In this document: piece after piece, positions 5,371 through 7,337 of the stretch
How positions within the stretch are numbered: the stretch's first letter is position 1
How the letters are laid out: each line of letters opens with the position of its first letter
Source of the DNA: Thiopontia sp964416755
Lineage (GTDB): Bacteria; Pseudomonadota; Gammaproteobacteria; GCF-002020875
DNA: 7,337 nt
Direction of reading: 5' to 3'
Assembly: GCA_964416755.1 (NCBI GenBank)
Contig: CAYQFH010000123.1
Coordinates: forward strand, 1 to 7,337
The notes under the pieces: model-generated
Told to the model about the DNA's origin: nothing
Database searches by the model: none
The model's input: only the letters and a program-made list of their open reading frames with translations
Position numbers and translations under genes: made by a program

Positions 5371-5829
5371 CCCTTCCCACCCGCCTTGTCGCAACGCTTC
5401 GTACAGCACAACTGCTACTGCATTGGAGAGGTTCATGCTCCGACTCCCCTCAACCATTGGGATACGGATCCGTTGCGTATTGGGAAAGGAGTCACGGATT
5501 TCTGCCGGCAAGCCACGCGTCTCCGGACCAAACAGTAACACATCACCTGCCTGGTACGTTGGCTCGGAGTGGGGACAGCTACCATGCGTGGTCGCCGCAA
5601 AGATTCTTGAACGGTCAAACTGGTTTAAACACGCCTGCAGCGAGTCATACTCGGCCACCTCAGCAAACTCAAGGTAATCCAGCCCTGCACGCCGTAGCCG
5701 CTTCTCATCCATGCTGAATCCAAGTGGGTGAATCAGATGAAGTTGCGCCCCGGTGTTGGCGCAAAGACGTATAATATTGCCTGTATTGGGCGCAATCTCC
5801 GGCTCATACAGAATGACATTCATAAACAT
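5362..5829 (-). CDS. trmL: tRNA (cytidine/uridine-2'-O-)-methyltransferase TrmL
   Basis: This SpoU-family SAM-dependent enzyme is known in E. coli to methylate the 2'-OH of the wobble base (position 34) in two tRNA-Leu isoacceptors. The 155-residue product, close to E. coli TrmL (157), is the minimal SPOUT domain forming the trefoil knot. Motif 1 is NTGNIIRLCANTG (15-27), motif 2 is FGPETRGLP (100-108) and motif 3 is SRSMNLSNAVAVVLYE (129-144). Three starts are possible: GTG at 5838, ATG at 5829 and ATG at 5823. I use 5829, which has GAGTGAG just upstream, and 5823 is almost as good (153 residues). The stop codon lies within the last codons of gpsA. Only about 27 bp separate its start from the divergent dihydroorotate dehydrogenase, so its promoter must lie inside that gene. 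Confidence 0.95.
   Translation of the reverse strand: MFMNVILYEPEIAPNTGNIIRLCANTGAQLHLIHPLGFSMDEKRLRRAGLDYLEFAEVAEYDSLQACLNQFDRSRIFAATTHGSCPHSEPTYQAGDVLLFGPETRGLPAEIRDSFPNTQRIRIPMVEGSRSMNLSNAVAVVLYEALRQGGWEGLG
5770..5775 (+). promoter_or_regulatory. Candidate -10 element for the dihydroorotate dehydrogenase gene
   Basis: A perfect TATAAT occurs about 82 bp before the pyrD ATG, inside trmL and antisense to it. No good -35 was found at 16-18 bp upstream; TTGCGC at 5743-5748 is 21 bp away. The location is reasonable because the trmL-pyrD gap is too short to hold a promoter. The call rests on one hexamer, so confidence is low. Confidence 0.3.
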
Positions 5830-5856
5830 TCGACTCACTCAACGGACAAGATAGAG

Positions 5857-6822
5857 ATGGACAAACCTTCTTTGGCTGTAGATTTCTGTGGTATCACCAT
5901 GCAAACCCCTATTGTACTGCTCTCAGGCTGCGTTGGCTTTGGTGAAGAGTATACTCGGGTCAATGGGTATTCGAATCGCGATGTGGGTGGCATCTGCCTG
6001 AAAGGCACTACGCTGGAACCGCGGCTGGGAAATACGCCACACCGCGTAATTGAGACTCCTGGCGGAATGATCAACTCCATCGGTCTGCAAAACCCGGGGG
6101 CACATCATGTCATCGATGAGATTCTCCCTACGCTCGATTTTTCCGAGACACGCTACATTGCAAACATCTCTGGATCCAGCGTTGAGGAGTATGGCGAGAT
6201 TGCAAAACTGTTTGATGACTCTCCAGTGGATGCCATCGAGATCAATATTTCCTGCCCCAATGTAAAAGAGGGTGGTGCAGTCTTTGGCAATGACCCTGAG
6301 GTCTCTGCTCGCGTCGTAGAGATCTGTCGTGAGAATACAACCAAGCCACTGATCACCAAGCTATCCCCCAACCAGACCGACATTGCCGGAAATGCACGTC
6401 GCTGTATTGAAGCGGGCAGTGATGCCTTCGCAGTCATCAACACTCTGATGGGGATGAGCATCGACATCCATCAGCGTCGCCCCATTATTGGCAACAATAT
6501 GGGCGGACTCTCAGGCCCTGCCATCAAACCTGTAGCACTACGTATGGTGCATCTGGTCTACCTGGTCTGTAAAGAGCACAACGTACCCATTATTGGACAG
6601 GGAGGCATCAACTCTGCTGAAGACGCCATCGAGTTCCTGATTGCCGGTGCAACCACTGTGGGTGTTGGCACAGCACTCTTCAATGATCCACTAATCTGCA
6701 GTGAGATCAATGAGGGAATCCAGAATTACATGAGTCAATACGAGATAGACTCGCTGGATCAGTTAATTGGTTCACTGGAACTCAACCAACCCAAACCAGC
6801 AACCCCTGCTTGCGGTTGCTGA
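5857..6822 (+). CDS. pyrD: Dihydroorotate dehydrogenase, class 1B type (soluble FMN subunit)
   Basis: This enzyme oxidises dihydroorotate to orotate in pyrimidine synthesis. The 321-residue protein is an FMN-binding TIM barrel with class 1B hallmarks: SGCVGFGEEY (23-32), CLKGTTLEPRLGN (47-59), GGMINSIGLQNPG (69-81), NISCPNVKEGG (130-140) with catalytic cysteine C133, KLSPNQTD (168-175), INTLMGM (194-200), GGLSGPAIKPVA (216-227) and IIGQGGI (245-251). Class 2 enzymes use serine and carry an N-terminal membrane helix, both missing here. The ATG at 5857 starts at the family's usual position. An upstream extension to 5728 would run antisense through trmL and is rejected. A GGA about 10 nt upstream is a modest ribosome site. 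No pyrK (FAD/Fe-S partner) is visible. The last ~12 residues (KPATPACGC) form an unusual Cys-ending tail. Some related flavoenzymes (PreA) share the fold, but class 1B PyrD fits best. Confidence 0.9.
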   Translation: MDKPSLAVDFCGITMQTPIVLLSGCVGFGEEYTRVNGYSNRDVGGICLKGTTLEPRLGNTPHRVIETPGGMINSIGLQNPGAHHVIDEILPTLDFSETRYIANISGSSVEEYGEIAKLFDDSPVDAIEINISCPNVKEGGAVFGNDPEVSARVVEICRENTTKPLITKLSPNQTDIAGNARRCIEAGSDAFAVINTLMGMSIDIHQRRPIIGNNMGGLSGPAIKPVALRMVHLVYLVCKEHNVPIIGQGGINSAEDAIEFLIAGATTVGVGTALFNDPLICSEINEGIQNYMSQYEIDSLDQLIGSLELNQPKPATPACGC

Positions 6823-6846
6823 TTAACGGCTCACACTCTATTTATT

Positions 6847-6870
6847 AAGGGCTCATACGAGCCCTTTTTT
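6847..6870 (+). terminator. Intrinsic terminator of the pyrD gene
   Basis: AAGGGCTC (6847-6854), loop ATAC, GAGCCCTT (6859-6866) form a perfect 8-bp stem that runs into six T residues (6865-6870). It lies 25 bp after the pyrD stop and protects the convergent rRNA operon from read-through. Confidence 0.93.
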
Positions 6871-6897
6871 GTGCATTAGCAAAACAGCCTACCAAAG

Positions 6898-6930
6898 AAA
6901 AACCCCATCCAGATTTCTGAATGGGGTTTT
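6898..6930 (-). terminator. Intrinsic terminator of the rRNA operon (minus strand)
   Basis: AAAACCCCAT-C-CAG (6899-6912) and CTG-A-ATGGGGTTTT (6917-6930) pair with one C-A mismatch around a 4-nt loop. On the minus strand the stem ends in a run of five T (6902-6898), followed by C and three more T. It lies about 10 bp beyond the 3' end of 5S rRNA, as expected for the end of an rRNA operon. The plus strand has only four T, so it may work weakly in that direction too. Confidence 0.9.
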
Positions 6931-6939
6931 GGAATATAA

Positions 6940-7056
6940 GCTTAGTAATGTCCTACTCTCACATGGGGAAGCCCCACACTACCATCGGCGATGACCCGTT
7001 TCACTTCTGAGTTCGAGATGGGATCAGGTGGGACCAGGTCTCTATGGTCACTAAGC
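6940..7056 (-). rRNA. rrf: 5S ribosomal RNA
   Basis: Read on the minus strand, the sequence contains the diagnostic 5S core: GGTCCCACCTGA (loop A / helix II region), TCGAACTCAGAAGTGAAAC (helix III-loop C) and GCCGATGGTAGTGTGGGG (helix IV/V region), followed by GAGAGTAGGAC. The ends form helix I: GCTTAGT at the 5' end (7056-7050) pairs exactly with ACTAAGC at the 3' end (6946-6940). This gives 117 nt, normal for bacterial 5S. The ends are set by pairing and could shift by one or two bases. It is the last gene of an rRNA operon entering from the right. Confidence 0.97.
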
Positions 7057-7176
7057 AATCTTGGATGATCAGATGTCACAATCGATGAGACACAAGATCA
7101 AATTCGGAAAAAGTTAAAGTGTTTGTGGGTATCACTCTCATTACATGCAACACTCCAAAAACTTTGGGTGTTATAT
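7057..7176 (-). other. 23S-5S intergenic spacer, no tRNA
   Basis: About 120 nt separate the 3' end of 23S from the 5' end of 5S. No tRNA cloverleaf or CCA-ended sequence is visible. The part next to 23S should pair with the 23S 5' leader (outside the window) to form the RNase III processing stem. Confidence 0.8.
7149..7172. repeat. Inverted repeat in the 23S-5S spacer
   Basis: AACAC and CCAAA (7149-7159, one bulged T) pair with TTTGG and GTGTT (7163-7172) around a 3-nt loop, giving ten base pairs. It lies just beyond the 23S 3' end and may form a local precursor hairpin or be part of the processing stem. Confidence 0.45.
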
Positions 7177-7337
7177 GATCAAGCCTCACGGTTAATTAGT
7201 ACAGGTTAGCTTCACACATTGCTGCGCTTCCACACCCTGCCTATCAACGTTGTAGTCTTCAACGGACCTTTAGAGACTTCAAGAGTCTAGGGAGATCTTA
7301 TCTTGGGTGAGGCTTCCCGCTTAGATGCTTTCAGCGG
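7177..7337 (-). rRNA. rrl: 23S ribosomal RNA, 3' end only (partial)
   Basis: The minus strand reads toward the 23S 3' terminus, with the conserved ending GTACTAATTAACCGTGAGGCTTGATC, closely similar to the E. coli end (GTACTAATGAACCGTGAGGCTTAACC). Only about 160 of roughly 2,900 nt are visible and the gene continues beyond the right edge. The exact mature end is uncertain by a few bases. Confidence 0.95.

Noticed and set aside
5728..5856. N-terminal extension of the dihydroorotate dehydrogenase by 43 residues
   Set aside because: The extension is antisense to trmL, has no family resemblance, and the homologous region begins right after the ATG at 5857.
7057..7176. tRNA in the 23S-5S spacer
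   Set aside because: No cloverleaf, T-loop GGTTCGA-type sequence or CCA end was found on either strand.

Overview
The window looks like a chromosomal segment of a gammaproteobacterium. The basis is protein-level resemblance to enterobacterial GpsA, SecB, TrmL and GpmI, together with the conserved block gpmI / rhodanese (yibN) - grxC - secB - gpsA, which is also found in E. coli. A sulfur-oxidising or symbiotic lineage is possible, given the extra sulfur and thiol genes, but that is inference. No mobile element, CRISPR array, tRNA or prophage gene was seen.

Layout. (1) Positions 1-364 hold the 3' end of an unrecognised plus-strand protein gene. It carries three perfect 18-bp repeats followed by a perfect 11-bp hairpin. 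(2) gpmI lies on the minus strand (370-1920), convergent with the first gene. (3) A short divergent promoter region (about 1921-2039) contains a 10-bp palindromic -10 element readable on both strands and a probable operator. (4) A seven-gene plus-strand run follows: ArsR-type regulator, small DUF2892/YgaP-like membrane protein, membrane-anchored rhodanese, grxC, trxC-type thioredoxin with zinc ribbon, secB and gpsA (2040-5370). (5) trmL is on the minus strand, with its stop codon inside the end of gpsA. (6) A class 1B-type dihydroorotate dehydrogenase (5857-6822) is divergent from trmL and ends in a strong intrinsic terminator. (7) The 3' end of an rRNA operon enters from the right on the minus strand: its terminator, 5S rRNA, the spacer, and the last ~160 nt of 23S rRNA.

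How the genes fit together. The regulator has two cysteines at the spacing remembered for persulfide-sensing ArsR proteins (SqrR/BigR/YgaV). It is followed by a DUF2892 membrane protein and a rhodanese, the two halves of E. coli YgaP. These lead directly into glutaredoxin and thioredoxin and then the SecB export chaperone and GpsA. The inferred picture is a sulfane-sulfur or thiol-redox module built into a widely conserved housekeeping operon and possibly controlled by its own sulfur-responsive repressor. This is the most interesting hypothesis in the window. The remaining genes are ordinary core metabolism, except that a soluble-type (class 1B) dihydroorotate dehydrogenase is atypical for Gammaproteobacteria and has no pyrK partner in view.
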